Assembly: GCA_017512885.1 (NCBI GenBank)
Contig: JAFWEP010000003.1
Location: 1-64,000, forward strand
Direction of reading: 5' to 3'
DNA from: Erysipelotrichaceae bacterium
Lineage (GTDB): Bacteria; Bacillota_I; Bacilli_A; Erysipelotrichales; Erysipelotrichaceae
Length of the DNA stretch: 64,000 nucleotides
Part shown: positions 42,317 to 50,888 of the stretch, piece by piece
Layout of the letters: every line of letters begins with the position of its first letter
Numbering within the stretch: the first letter of the stretch is position 1
Notes under the pieces: generated by a model
What the model was told of the DNA's origin: nothing
What the model saw: the letters and a program-made list of their open reading frames with translations, nothing else
Database searches by the model: none
Translations under genes and position numbers: made by a program

Positions 42317-43080
42317 TATTGTTGCTGCTGATATTTCTTTTCGTACAGGATGCGCATCAGGAAATAGCGCAGCTGTTTCTTCCACCAGGGCCAGTCATGG
42401 TTGACGTCATATCCCCAGTAATCGAACCAGGCATGGATCCCCTTCTCGGCAAAAGCCGTATCCAGTTCCCGCTGGGTACGCAGGCCTTCGTCTTCCCAGG
42501 CACCCTGACCGATGCAGAAGATGATGTCCTTTTCGTTGTAAAGGCGGATGAAAGGATGGTCTCCCGGCATATTGGGGATGAAGGCCGTCGGCGAGTTGCG
42601 GTAGAGCGTATCGTTGCACCAGCCGTCCCAGAAGTAGGTGGCATCATAGACGCCGGACAGAGCGATCATTCCGGCAAAGAGCTCCGGAGCTCTTAAGAAA
42701 GTGATCGCCGCATGGTTGGCGCCCATGCTGCAGCCGGTCAGATACGGCAGATCGGCGCTGCCGGTGTATTCATGGATGAAAGGCACGACCTCATCGGCGA
42801 TGTAGTAAAAGTACTGATCCTGCCGCCAGGCCCGCCAGGCCTTGTCGCCGTCCTTGTTGGACCAGCTCTCCCGGTCGATCGAATCGACGCAGAACAGCCG
42901 GATCTGCGAGTTCTCCAGGAAGTCGCTCAGACAGTCGATCATGCCGAAATTCTCAAAGTTATCGCTCATCGCATCCTGACAGGGGAAGACCAGGATCGGC
43001 ACCCCGCCCTGTCCGTAAACCCGAAGAGTCATCTCCTTCTGCAGTACGATGCTGTAAGTATGTATGATATCCCGCCACAT
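42316..43080 (-). CDS. Putative esterase (esterase D-like alpha/beta hydrolase)
   Basis: About 254 residues. VPILVFPCQDAMSDNFENFG, PYLTGCSMGANHAAITF (nucleophile Ser in G-C-S-M-G), MIALSGVYDATYFWDG and DVNHDWPWWKKQLRYFL (catalytic His region) match the esterase D/mycolyltransferase-like family. It has no signal peptide and no recognised natural substrate. The start at 43080 has GAGGG upstream; a longer ORF to 43302 is a shadow. A TATAAT box lies about 27 bases upstream. Confidence 0.82.
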   Translation of the reverse strand: MWRDIIHTYSIVLQKEMTLRVYGQGGVPILVFPCQDAMSDNFENFGMIDCLSDFLENSQIRLFCVDSIDRESWSNKDGDKAWRAWRQDQYFYYIADEVVPFIHEYTGSADLPYLTGCSMGANHAAITFLRAPELFAGMIALSGVYDATYFWDGWCNDTLYRNSPTAFIPNMPGDHPFIRLYNEKDIIFCIGQGAWEDEGLRTQRELDTAFAEKGIHAWFDYWGYDVNHDWPWWKKQLRYFLMRILYEKKYQQQQ

Positions 43081-43136
43081 ATGCATTCCCTCTTTCGTTA
43101 CTATTATACGATATTTTCTTCCGGAAACAGACACAA

Positions 43137-43160
43137 AAAGGCGGTCAGCTGACCGCCTTT
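43137..43160. terminator. Terminator of the ABC exporter operon
   Basis: AAAGGCGGTC and GACCGCCTTT pair around AGCT, overlapping the last codons and stop of the exporter gene. T-rich sequence follows on the minus strand. Confidence 0.75.
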
Positions 43161-45076
43161 GCCTCTTCCGGGATGACCGGCAGGTTTTCGGCCGGATTGC
43201 CGGTATAAAGCTGGTAGTAACGTCCCTTCTTTTCCAGGAGGGCGTCATGACTGCCGCGTTCGATGATCCGGCCCTTTTCCAGGACCATGATGCAGTCGGC
43301 ATTGCGGACCGTCGAAAGACGGTGGGCGATGACGAAGGTCGTGCGGCCTTTCATCAGTTTGTCCATGCCTTCCTGGACCAGCGCTTCGGTATGGGTGTCG
43401 ATCGAGGAAGTCGCTTCGTCGAGGATCAGGACCGGCGGATCGGCGATCGCCGCCCGGGCGATGGCGATCAGCTGACGCTGACCCTGGGAGAGGTTCTGAC
43501 CGTCGCCTTCCAGCAGGGTATCATAGCCCTGCGGCAGGTGGCGGATGAAGTCATCGGCATTGGCCAGTCTGGCCGCCGCTTCGACTTCTTCGTCGGTGGC
43601 ATCCAGCTTGCCGTAGCGGATGTTCTCCTTGACGGTCGCCGTAAAGAGATGGGTGTCCTGCAGGACGATGCCCAGCGAACGGCGCAGATCGGCTTTCTTG
43701 ATCTTGTTGATATTGATGCCGTCATAGCGGATCTTGCCGTCATCGATGTCATAGAAACGGTTGATCAGGTTGGTGATGGTGGTCTTGCCGGCGCCGGTGG
43801 AACCGACGAAGGCGATCTTCTGACCGGGCGTCGCATAGAGATCGACATTGTAGAGGACCTGATGATCCGGGGTATAGCCGAAGTCGACATCGTCGAAGAC
43901 GACGTCGCCCTTCAGTTCCACATATTCCAGTTCGCCGCTGGTCTTGTGCGGGTATTTCCAGGCCCAGTGTCCGGTACGCTCGGTGCTTTCGCTGATCGTG
44001 CCGTCTTCGGCGATATGCGCGTTGACCAGGGTGACGTAGCCTTCATCGCTCTCCGCTTTCTCATCGATGATCGCAAAGACGCGCTGAGCACCGGCCAGAC
44101 CCAGCAGGACCGAGTTGATCTGGGAAGTCATCTGGTTGACCGGCATCATGAAGTTGCGGTTCAGGGTCAGGTAGGAAGCCAGTGAACCGAGCGTGAAGCC
44201 GCCGATGTGGCTGATGGCCAGATAGCCGCCGACCGTGGCGATCAGTACGTAGGAGACATTGCCCAGCTGGGCATTGATGGGACCCAGGATATTGGAGAAC
44301 TTGTTCGCATTGTAGGCGGATTCGAAGAGCTGATCGTTGATCTTTTTGAAGCCTTCGATGGCTTTCTCTTCGTGAGCGAAGGTCTTGACCACCTTCTGGC
44401 CGTTGATCATCTCTTCAACATAACCGTCCAGACTGGCTACATCCTTCTGCTGGGAAGCGAAGTAGCGTCCGGCAAAACCGGCAACGCGGGAACTGACCAG
44501 GAAGATGACGATGACCATCAGGATCGACAGTCCGGTCAGATAGGGAGAGAGGATGACCATGTTGATGAAGACGGTCACGACCTGGAAGACGCCCTGGAAG
44601 AGGGAAGGAATGGACTGGGAGATCAGCTGCCGCATGGTATCGATATCGTTGGTATAGACCGACATGATCTCCCCATGCGAATGGGTATCGAAGTAACGGA
44701 TCGGCAGGGTCTCCATCTCATCGAAGAGATCGATGCGCAGATCGCGCAGACAGCCCTGCGAGATGGTGATCATCAGCCGCTGCTGGGTATAGGCTGCCAG
44801 CACCCCGACCCCGTAAAACACGGCTACCCTCCGGATGCCTCCGGCCAGGGGCGCGAAGTCTTTGACTTCCGCACTGATCAGGGGAGTGATATAGGTATCG
44901 ATCAGGGTCCGGGTGAACATCGTGCCCTGAACGCTGGCTAAAACGCTGACCACGATACAGACCAGGACCAGCAGGTAATGGAACCAGTAACGTTTAAAGA
45001 CAAATTTCAGGATACGGCCAAGGGTCTGCCAGGGGTGTTCGACCTTGACGCGCTGCATGGGTCTTCTGGGCGGCAT
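43145..45076 (-). CDS. ABC exporter, fused permease-ATPase, subunit 2
   Basis: The protein is 643 residues. Six membrane helices lie in about 35-330; the nucleotide domain has Walker A GSTGAGKTTITNLI, signature LSQGQRQLIAIARA, Walker B VLILDEATSSIDTH and switch VIAHRLSTV. An additional stretch at about 340-390 extends the linker. It forms a heterodimer with the preceding gene (two-base gap), of the LmrCD/BmrCD multidrug type. This subunit keeps the canonical catalytic Glu after Walker B. Confidence 0.92.
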   Translation of the reverse strand: MPPRRPMQRVKVEHPWQTLGRILKFVFKRYWFHYLLVLVCIVVSVLASVQGTMFTRTLIDTYITPLISAEVKDFAPLAGGIRRVAVFYGVGVLAAYTQQRLMITISQGCLRDLRIDLFDEMETLPIRYFDTHSHGEIMSVYTNDIDTMRQLISQSIPSLFQGVFQVVTVFINMVILSPYLTGLSILMVIVIFLVSSRVAGFAGRYFASQQKDVASLDGYVEEMINGQKVVKTFAHEEKAIEGFKKINDQLFESAYNANKFSNILGPINAQLGNVSYVLIATVGGYLAISHIGGFTLGSLASYLTLNRNFMMPVNQMTSQINSVLLGLAGAQRVFAIIDEKAESDEGYVTLVNAHIAEDGTISESTERTGHWAWKYPHKTSGELEYVELKGDVVFDDVDFGYTPDHQVLYNVDLYATPGQKIAFVGSTGAGKTTITNLINRFYDIDDGKIRYDGININKIKKADLRRSLGIVLQDTHLFTATVKENIRYGKLDATDEEVEAAARLANADDFIRHLPQGYDTLLEGDGQNLSQGQRQLIAIARAAIADPPVLILDEATSSIDTHTEALVQEGMDKLMKGRTTFVIAHRLSTVRNADCIMVLEKGRIIERGSHDALLEKKGRYYQLYTGNPAENLPVIPEEAKAVS

Positions 45077-45078
45077 CC

Positions 45079-46821
45079 TTATTCACCTCCTTCGTCGAAG
45101 TCGGCATTGCTGCCGGTCTGAGATTCATAGATCGAAGCGTAGATCGGGGAAGTCTGCAGCAGTTCCTCATGGGTCCCGCAGGCAGCGATCTTCCCGTTAT
45201 CGAGAACGATGATCTTGTCGGCATCCTGTACCGAAGAGATCCGCTGGGCAATGATCAGCTTGGTGATGTCCGGAATATCTTCCCGGAAGGAGCGGCGCAT
45301 TTTGGCCTCGGTAGCGGTATCAACTGCCGAAGTCGAGTCATCCAGGATCAGGATGCGCGGTTTCTTCAGCAATGCTCTGGCGATGCACAGACGCTGTTTC
45401 TGACCGCCGGAGACGTTGGTGCCGCCCTGCTCGATATGGGTGTCATAACCCTCTGGGAAACGTTCGATGAACTCGGAAGCCTGAGCGATCGCCGCAGCCT
45501 TCTGACATTCTTCATCAGTGGCATTCTCATCGCCCCAGCGCAGGTTGTCATAGATGGAACCGGAGAAGAGCTCGTTCTTCTGTAAGACCATCGCCACCGC
45601 ATTGTGCAATGTATCAAGGTCATATTCCTTTACGTTGTGACCGCCGACCCGCACTTCGCCCTTCACGACGTCATAGAGCCGGGGGATCAGGGAGACCAGA
45701 GAGGTCTTGCCGGAGCCGGTGGCTCCGACGATGCCGACCGTCTCTCCGGACTGAATGGAGAGATCGATATCGCTGAGGATCAGGTTGTCATCCTTCTTGT
45801 AGGCAAAGTCAGCATGATCGAAGACGATCGAACCGTCCGGGACTTCATAGAGAGGTTCTTCCGGTTCCTTCAGATCGGTCTCTTCCTGCAGCACTTCGCT
45901 GATACGCTTGGCCGAAGCTGCCGACATCGTGATCATGATGAACATCATGCCCAGCATCGCCATATTCATCAGGATCTGCATGCAGTAGGTCAGCAGGGTG
46001 GTGAGGTTGCCGGTGGTCAGTTCACCGCCGACGATCAGCTGCGCTCCGCGCCAGGAGACGAGAAGGATGCTGCCGTAGACGATCAGGGACATGAAGGGCG
46101 AGAAGAGCGCCGTCAGTTTCTCTGCCTTCACGAAGAGATCGTGGATATTGCCGGCAGCCTTGTTGAACTTCTCCTGTTCGTAGTCTTCCCGGACATAGGC
46201 CTTGACGACCCGGATCGCAGAGACGTTCTCCTGTACCGATTCATTGAGGTCATCGTACTTGGTGAAGACAGCCCGGAAGTTCCGGGAGGTGATCGGCATC
46301 ACGATCACGATCGCCGTCATCAGGATGACTGCCGCTACGACATAGATCATCGCGATCTTCGGCGAGATCAGGAAGGCCATCACCATCGCCACGATCAGCG
46401 AGCTCGGAGCCCGGACTGCCATCCGCAGGCCCATCGAATAGGCCATCTGGACGTTGCTGACATCGGTCGTCAGACGGGTCACCAGACCGGCCGTCGAGAA
46501 CTTGTCGATATTGCTGAAGGAGAAGGTCTGGATCCTCTCATACATCGCTTCCCGCAGGTTATGGGCAAAGCCGGTGCCGGCATAGGCGCCCAGACGGTTG
46601 CCCATATAGCCGGTGAACAAGGCCAGTACGGCCATTCCCAGCATGCAGGCAGCGATAAATAAGATATGGTCCATATCGCCCTTGTTGACACCGTTGTCGA
46701 TCATGGAGGCCATCAGTAAGGGAATGATCGTTTCCGTTACGACTTCCATGACCATGAAGAACGGCGTCAGCAAAGAAGCGGTCCTGAACTGTTTGATCTC
46801 TTTTGCCAGTGTCTTCAACAT
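45079..46821 (-). CDS. ABC exporter, fused permease-ATPase, subunit 1
   Basis: The protein is 580 residues. It has six membrane helices, Walker A GATGSGKTSLVSLI, signature VSGGQKQRLCIARA and Walker B ILILDDSTSAVDTA. The Asp after Walker B replaces the catalytic Glu and IAQRISSV replaces the switch His with Gln, as in the degenerate-site partner of heterodimeric exporters. It overlaps the MarR gene by seven bases. Confidence 0.93.
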   Translation of the reverse strand: MLKTLAKEIKQFRTASLLTPFFMVMEVVTETIIPLLMASMIDNGVNKGDMDHILFIAACMLGMAVLALFTGYMGNRLGAYAGTGFAHNLREAMYERIQTFSFSNIDKFSTAGLVTRLTTDVSNVQMAYSMGLRMAVRAPSSLIVAMVMAFLISPKIAMIYVVAAVILMTAIVIVMPITSRNFRAVFTKYDDLNESVQENVSAIRVVKAYVREDYEQEKFNKAAGNIHDLFVKAEKLTALFSPFMSLIVYGSILLVSWRGAQLIVGGELTTGNLTTLLTYCMQILMNMAMLGMMFIMITMSAASAKRISEVLQEETDLKEPEEPLYEVPDGSIVFDHADFAYKKDDNLILSDIDLSIQSGETVGIVGATGSGKTSLVSLIPRLYDVVKGEVRVGGHNVKEYDLDTLHNAVAMVLQKNELFSGSIYDNLRWGDENATDEECQKAAAIAQASEFIERFPEGYDTHIEQGGTNVSGGQKQRLCIARALLKKPRILILDDSTSAVDTATEAKMRRSFREDIPDITKLIIAQRISSVQDADKIIVLDNGKIAACGTHEELLQTSPIYASIYESQTGSNADFDEGGE

Positions 46822-47261
46822 ACTTCTTCCCCTTCCCGGTTCGGCCGGATATTCTCATACATCCTTTCGAGATATCCCCGCAGGATCTTCACTTCTTCTT
46901 CGCTCATCCCTTCGGTGAGCTTCTCTTCGGCTTTCTGCCGCTGCAGGCGCAGATCTTCCTCCGCATCCTTCGTCTTCTCACTCAGCGAAACGATCCGGTT
47001 CCTGCGGTCGGAAGGATCGGTCGCCACAAAGAGATAGCCCTGCTTCTCCAGTCTCTTGACAAGACCGGATACGGTCGGATGGGATACGCCCAGTTCTTCT
47101 TCCAGTTCCTTCTGGGTCAAAGATCCTCCGTGCTTATGAAGGACGATCAGCACCCGGAACTGCGAAGAGGTCAGATCGTATTCCTGCAGGGAGGCATCCA
47201 TTCCCGCCTTCTGCAGCAGCCCGATCTTCTTGATAAGATAACCGATATCGTTATTCTGCAT
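46815..47261 (-). CDS. MarR family transcriptional regulator
   Basis: The protein is 148 residues of winged helix-turn-helix. LTQKELEEELGVSHPTVSGLVKRLEKQG is the DNA-recognition region, and VATDPSDRRNRIVSLSEKT the beta-wing, typical of MarR. As first gene of the exporter operon, it is expected to repress the exporter until a toxic compound binds. A palindrome at its promoter supports autoregulation. GAGGAAAAG precedes the ATG. Confidence 0.92.
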   Translation of the reverse strand: MQNNDIGYLIKKIGLLQKAGMDASLQEYDLTSSQFRVLIVLHKHGGSLTQKELEEELGVSHPTVSGLVKRLEKQGYLFVATDPSDRRNRIVSLSEKTKDAEEDLRLQRQKAEEKLTEGMSEEEVKILRGYLERMYENIRPNREGEEVC

Positions 47262-47275
47262 CTTTTCCTCTTTTC

Positions 47276-47289
47276 TGTAGCACGCTACA
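47276..47289. promoter_or_regulatory. Putative MarR operator
   Basis: TGTAGC and GCTACA form a perfect 6-bp inverted repeat around a two-base centre, directly downstream of the -10 box of the marR-exporter promoter. Binding here would cover the start site. Confidence 0.6.
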
Positions 47290-47318
47290 TTTTAGTAAAG
47301 AACCTTCTCCCCTGTCAA
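47289..47318 (-). promoter_or_regulatory. marR-exporter promoter
   Basis: TTGACA (47313-47318, minus strand), an 18-base spacer and TAAAAT (47289-47294). The -35 is consensus. Confidence 0.7.
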
Positions 47319-47330
47319 TATTCATACACA

Positions 47331-47359
47331 TAGACCAATCAAAAAGATTTGCCTATAAT
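47331..47359 (+). promoter_or_regulatory. Promoter placing the start site at the ATG of the HAD gene (leaderless)
   Basis: TAGACC (47331-47336), 17 bases, a perfect TATAAT (47354-47359), then six bases and ATG 47366. No ribosome site fits in the six bases, so the message should begin at the start codon. Confidence 0.6.
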
Positions 47360-47365
47360 AGGGAC

Positions 47366-48016
47366 ATGCAGAAGATAAAGGCGATCCTCTTTGACTTTGA
47401 CGATACTCTGGGAGATCGGTACCGTTATACCTATCGTACCTATGCGAACTATATCGAGGAAAAAGCCGGAGATGCGGATCCTCTGCTGAAGGAAGCCATG
47501 AAACAGGACTGTCTGATCTGGGACATGCGCGGCAACTATGTCAAATCCTTCGTCTTTCAGGAACTGCAGAAGAAGTACGGCATCCCGCTCCCTTCCGAAG
47601 ACTGCAGCACCTGGTGGAAAGTCCACAACGGACAGGACGCGGTCACCTTCCCGGAAGTGAGAGAGACCCTGCTGGAACTGAAGAAACGTTACAAGCTGGC
47701 CATCCTCACCAACGGCAGTACTTACTCCCAGATGAGTAAGATCCGTTCCGCCGGGATCGAAGACCTCTTCGACTATATCCTGACCAGCGAAGAAGCCGGA
47801 GCCGGCAAACCGAAGACACGGATGTTTGAGAAGGCTCTGGAAGCCCTGCAGGTCGAAAAGGAAGAAGCGCTCTATGTCGGAGACACCTTCTCGACCGATA
47901 TTCTGGGAGCGAAGCGAGCAGGCATCCCCTGCATCTGGATCGTTCCCAAAGGACGCCCCTGTGATTACCCCATAGAAAGGATCGAGCACATCAAAGAGCT
48001 CCTGGAAAGGTACTGA
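47366..48016 (+). CDS. HAD family hydrolase (YjjG-like)
   Basis: The protein is 216 residues. Motif I ILFDFDDTLGD, motif II LAILTNGS, motif III AGKPKTRMF with Lys, motif IV YVGDTFSTDILGAKRAG. The second residue after the nucleophile Asp is Asp, the usual phosphatase acid. A helical cap lies between motifs I and II. Substrate unknown; house-cleaning nucleotidases have this pattern. It appears to be translated from a leaderless message. It is followed one base later by a small membrane gene. Confidence 0.9.
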   Translation: MQKIKAILFDFDDTLGDRYRYTYRTYANYIEEKAGDADPLLKEAMKQDCLIWDMRGNYVKSFVFQELQKKYGIPLPSEDCSTWWKVHNGQDAVTFPEVRETLLELKKRYKLAILTNGSTYSQMSKIRSAGIEDLFDYILTSEEAGAGKPKTRMFEKALEALQVEKEEALYVGDTFSTDILGAKRAGIPCIWIVPKGRPCDYPIERIEHIKELLERY

Positions 48017-48017
48017 A

Positions 48018-48227
48018 ATGAAAGAATACTTTGCGAATATGACCACCCTTGAAAAGATCATCGGCGTGGTCGCCATCCTCACCTTCGCTTTCGGCGAAGG
48101 AGCCATAGCAGAGGGAGATCTGAAGATGGGATTCATCCTGCTGGGCGTGACCCTGGCCCTGGCGGCTTTGATGAGCTATCTCAGCGATCACCGTCCGGAC
48201 AAGCGGAAAGGAAGAAGGATCAAATAG
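48018..48227 (+). CDS. Small membrane protein of unknown function
   Basis: The protein is 69 residues. Two hydrophobic stretches (about 14-32 and 37-55) suggest a hairpin in the membrane, ending in a strongly basic tail (DHRPDKRKGRRIK). It starts one base after the HAD stop, so it is probably co-translated. I do not recognise the family. Confidence 0.6.
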   Translation: MKEYFANMTTLEKIIGVVAILTFAFGEGAIAEGDLKMGFILLGVTLALAALMSYLSDHRPDKRKGRRIK

Positions 48228-48233
48228 ACAGAA

Positions 48234-48265
48234 AAGACCCCGGCAGTTCAGGCTGCCGGGGTCTT
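48234..48265 (+). terminator. Terminator after the HAD-membrane protein pair
   Basis: AAGACCCCGGCAG and CTGCCGGGGTCTT form a 13-bp perfect stem around TTCAGG. The strong stem can serve both directions; the convergent toxin remnant ends inside it. Confidence 0.8.
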
Positions 48266-48431
48266 ATTCATAGTGGGTCCGCATCCTGAGGACCCGTACA
48301 GAGCCCTCATAGACCTTTCCGTTGCGAATGATCTCTTCCCGGTCTGCGGCACAGACCAGACGATGATGGATATTTATGCGGCGGGAAGAAAGGTCATTCA
48401 GCTGCCCCGGGAGCTTTTCAGAGGGTGGCTT
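48264..48431 (-). pseudogene. YoeB/Txe toxin, C-terminal remnant
   Basis: The minus strand, in a different frame from the antitoxin, encodes 55 codons ending in TAA 48264-48266. It reads KPPSEKLPGQLNDLSSRRIN, then IHHRLV, and ends NGKVYEGSVRVLRMRTHYE. YoeB/Txe toxins end with the pattern PP-E-L-G-L-SRRINI-HRLVY and VRVLRMW-THY(E). The N-terminal third is missing and there is no start codon. The remnant overlaps the 3' end of the antitoxin ORF, which suggests a deletion that removed the antitoxin tail and the toxin head. Confidence 0.7.
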
Positions 48432-48667
48432 CTTTCGCAGACGGCCGTCTCTTCTTTCTTTTCCCCGGCGGCCTGCAGGACGCTCTCGCTCAGTCCGGGG
48501 ACAGTAGACAGATACAGCGTTTCTTCGATCGAATGCCAGTCCTCTTCACTGAGCAGGACCGCATTTCCGTTCTTTCCGCTGATCAGATAGGGTTCGTGAG
48601 ATTCGCAGACTTCCTCCAGAAGGCGGTAGATGTTGGCTCTGGCGGTGGTCACCGGGATCATTTTCAT
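48398..48667 (-). CDS. YefM/Phd family antitoxin with altered C-terminus
   Basis: About 89 residues. MKMIPVTTARANIYRLLEEV and EPYLISGKNGNAVLLSEEDW are the DNA-binding YefM/Phd fold. ETLYLSTVPGLSESVL continues the normal helix. From about residue 70 the sequence (EKKEETAVCERSHPLK) no longer looks like the toxin-neutralising tail. The start at 48667 has GGAGG eight bases upstream. It may persist as an orphan antitoxin that still represses DNA or neutralises related toxins. Confidence 0.78.
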   Translation of the reverse strand: MKMIPVTTARANIYRLLEEVCESHEPYLISGKNGNAVLLSEEDWHSIEETLYLSTVPGLSESVLQAAGEKKEETAVCERSHPLKSSRGS

Positions 48668-48693
48668 AAACAGTTCCTCCATCTTCAGAGCAG

Positions 48694-48711
48694 CGTACGT
48701 ATTCCCGTACG
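48694..48711. promoter_or_regulatory. YefM-type double operator
   Basis: Two CGTACG palindromes (48694-48699 and 48706-48711) have centres 12 bp apart. YefM-YoeB operators use two palindromes with TGTACA cores at this kind of spacing, so this looks like the autoregulatory site of the antitoxin. Confidence 0.5.
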
Positions 48712-48738
48712 TCAATGATTCTTTTTCATACATATAAA

Positions 48739-48778
48739 AGATCCTCCTGTATCATTCTTTCCGACAACAGGAGGATCT
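48739..48778 (-). terminator. Terminator of the aminotransferase gene
   Basis: AGATCCTCCTGT and ACAGGAGGATCT form a 12-bp stem around a 16-base loop, with TTTTATATG next on the minus strand. It lies seven bases after the aminotransferase stop. Confidence 0.75.
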
Positions 48779-48784
48779 CCTACC

Positions 48785-49936
48785 CTAATTTCTCTTTTTT
48801 AAGCCTTCGGCCAGTCTTTTTGCGCCTTCTTTGACATTTTCCGGGGAAGTAGCGATGTTGAAGCGGATGAAACTGCCGTAACGTTCTCCGCCGAACTCCT
48901 CTCCGAAGGAAGGCAGGATCCCGATCTCTTCGCAGAAGGAGCGTACTTCTTCTTCGCTGCGGAACCATCTGGAAAGATCGATCCAGACCAGATAAGTCCC
49001 TTCCAGTTTGGTGATCGCCAGATCCGGGAAAGCTTCCAAGAGGATATCCCGGAGGATCTTCTCATTGGCGTAGATCTCTTCGATCGCTCCCTCCAGCCAT
49101 TCCCGGCCTTTGGCGAAAGCAGCCTCCGTAGCTACATAACCCAGGGTATTCCCGCCCCGGAAACCCAGCACCTTGCGGTACTTTGCGAACTTCTTCCGGT
49201 TTTCCTCATTGGGAATGATCGCAAAGGCATTCTGTACGCCGCCCAGGTTGAAGGACTTGGAGGCAGCGGTCAGGGTAAAGAGGATATCATCATAGTCCCC
49301 GACGGTGGCAGCCGTGACTTTCTTCCTTCCCAGAGCCGGATCATAGAGATCCTGGTGGATCTCATCAACGATCACATAGACATGGTGTTTCTGACAGATA
49401 TCGAGCAGTCTCTGCAGTTCTTCCCTCGTCCAGACATTGCCGGTCGGATTGTGCGGATTGCAGAGGATGAAGGCTTTGACGTCATTGTCGATGATCTTCT
49501 GCTCGAAGTCCGCAAAATCGATCTGCCAGCGCCAGCTGTCCCAGACAAGATCGCTGTCGATCCGTTTCCTTTCGTTGTATTCGATCGCTTCGATGAAGGA
49601 AACATAGACCGGGGGCGTGATGATCACCGCCTCCCCTTTCTTTGTGAAGATATCGATCAGCCAGTGCATGGCCGGTACCACTCCCGGAGCGAACTCCACC
49701 CATTCCGGCTTTACTTCATAGTCCTGATACTTCTTTTCCCACTCCAGAAAAGCCGGCAGGTACCCGTCCGGGTTTGCGGCATAGCCTAAAGGTTCTTCGA
49801 TCGCTTCCTTCAAGGCCTCCCGGATGCAGTCCGGCGAGCGGTAATCCATATCGGCGATCCAGAAAGGCAGGACGCCTTCCTTCGCTCTTCTCCATTTCAA
49901 TGATAATGTCTCTCTGCGGTCCTGATAATCTGCCAT
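48785..49936 (-). CDS. PatB/MalY-type aminotransferase (putative cystathionine beta-lyase)
   Basis: The protein is 383 residues, a PLP enzyme of fold type I. LPFWIADMDYRSPDCIREAL is the characteristic MalY/PatB N-terminus (W.ADMDF). FILCNPHNPTGNVWT holds the PLP-contacting Asn, VDEIHQDL the ring-contacting Asp and TAASKSFNLGGVQ the Schiff-base Lys. Members cleave cystathionine or other C-S bonds. Monocistronic, divergent from mscS. Confidence 0.9.
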   Translation of the reverse strand: MADYQDRRETLSLKWRRAKEGVLPFWIADMDYRSPDCIREALKEAIEEPLGYAANPDGYLPAFLEWEKKYQDYEVKPEWVEFAPGVVPAMHWLIDIFTKKGEAVIITPPVYVSFIEAIEYNERKRIDSDLVWDSWRWQIDFADFEQKIIDNDVKAFILCNPHNPTGNVWTREELQRLLDICQKHHVYVIVDEIHQDLYDPALGRKKVTAATVGDYDDILFTLTAASKSFNLGGVQNAFAIIPNEENRKKFAKYRKVLGFRGGNTLGYVATEAAFAKGREWLEGAIEEIYANEKILRDILLEAFPDLAITKLEGTYLVWIDLSRWFRSEEEVRSFCEEIGILPSFGEEFGGERYGSFIRFNIATSPENVKEGAKRLAEGLKKRN

Positions 49937-50034
49937 TGACCTGCCCCCCTTTTCTTCTAAAGAATACCACGGACCGTCCGTTCCGGCATTTCCTTCTTTA
50001 CTTCAGACTGTTATCATGAAGATGAGGTCTGCCT

Positions 50035-50880
50035 ATGAACTGGAATGAACTGCTTGAACAGCTGGGTCTTACTACCAGCAAGCTTCTGATCGATCTGTTG
50101 ATCATCATCGTCGTCTTTGTCCTGGCCAAACTGCTGCACAACGCCCTGTCCAGAGTGACGGCTTCCGTGATCCATAAGGCGGAGAACGACAGCAATGAGG
50201 AACATGCCAAGGAACTGATCACCGGGATGACCCTCTTACGCAGTGTCAGCCGCTATGTCATCTACTTCATCGCCATCTGCATCGTGATCAACTTCCTGGG
50301 TTACGGTTCCGTGGCCTCCAATATGGTCGCGGCTGCCGGGATCGGCGCTTTGGTGATCTCCTTAGGCGCCCAGAGCATCATCAACGATGCGATCACCGGT
50401 TTCTTTATCATGTTCGAAAGGCAGTATGCGGTCGGCGACTATGTCCGCATCAATGACTACGAAGGCACCGTCACTTCCCTGGCCATGCGCTGCACCTACC
50501 TGCGCAGCTGGAAGGGTGAAAAGATCGTGATCCCCAACGGCGAGATCCGTACCGTCATCAACTTCTCCGGCGAATACAATACCGCTGTCGTGGAAGTACC
50601 GCTCCCCTACGAGATCGATCTTGAGGAAACGATGAAGATCCTGCAGGAAGAAGCGGAGGTGTTTGCCCAGGCACATGCCGATATCTGTAACGAAGCACCG
50701 CAGGTACAGGCGCTCACCTCCTTCGAGGACAGCGCACAGAAGCTGCGGGTCGTACAGAAAGTCAAAGGCGCCGTCCATTGGCAGTTTGAAAGAGAACTGC
50801 GCCTGGCCATCAAGAAACGTCTCGATCAGGAAGGGATCTCCATCCCCTATCCGCAGGTCGTCGTACACGAAAAGAAATAG
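50035..50880 (+). CDS. Small-conductance mechanosensitive channel (MscS family)
   Basis: The protein is 281 residues, close to E. coli MscS. Three membrane helices lie in about 20-130. TM3 is GIGALVISLGAQSIINDAITGFFIMFERQYAVGD, with the Gly/Ala pore pattern and the conserved kink. The beta domain (VGDYVRINDYEGTVTSLAMRCT) and the alpha/beta C-terminal domain follow. It releases solutes upon hypo-osmotic stress and complements mscL in this genome. Confidence 0.93.
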   Translation: MNWNELLEQLGLTTSKLLIDLLIIIVVFVLAKLLHNALSRVTASVIHKAENDSNEEHAKELITGMTLLRSVSRYVIYFIAICIVINFLGYGSVASNMVAAAGIGALVISLGAQSIINDAITGFFIMFERQYAVGDYVRINDYEGTVTSLAMRCTYLRSWKGEKIVIPNGEIRTVINFSGEYNTAVVEVPLPYEIDLEETMKILQEEAEVFAQAHADICNEAPQVQALTSFEDSAQKLRVVQKVKGAVHWQFERELRLAIKKRLDQEGISIPYPQVVVHEKK

Positions 50881-50888
50881 GAGGACAT

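Noticed and set aside
43081-43302. N-terminal extension of the esterase ORF
   Set aside because: It crosses the TATAAT box and terminator region and encodes Arg/Ser-rich shadow sequence of the exporter gene.
49969-49981. ACGGAC-C-GTCCGT palindrome between the aminotransferase and mscS
   Set aside because: It is short, lone and not aligned with recognisable promoter elements, so I cannot support a function.
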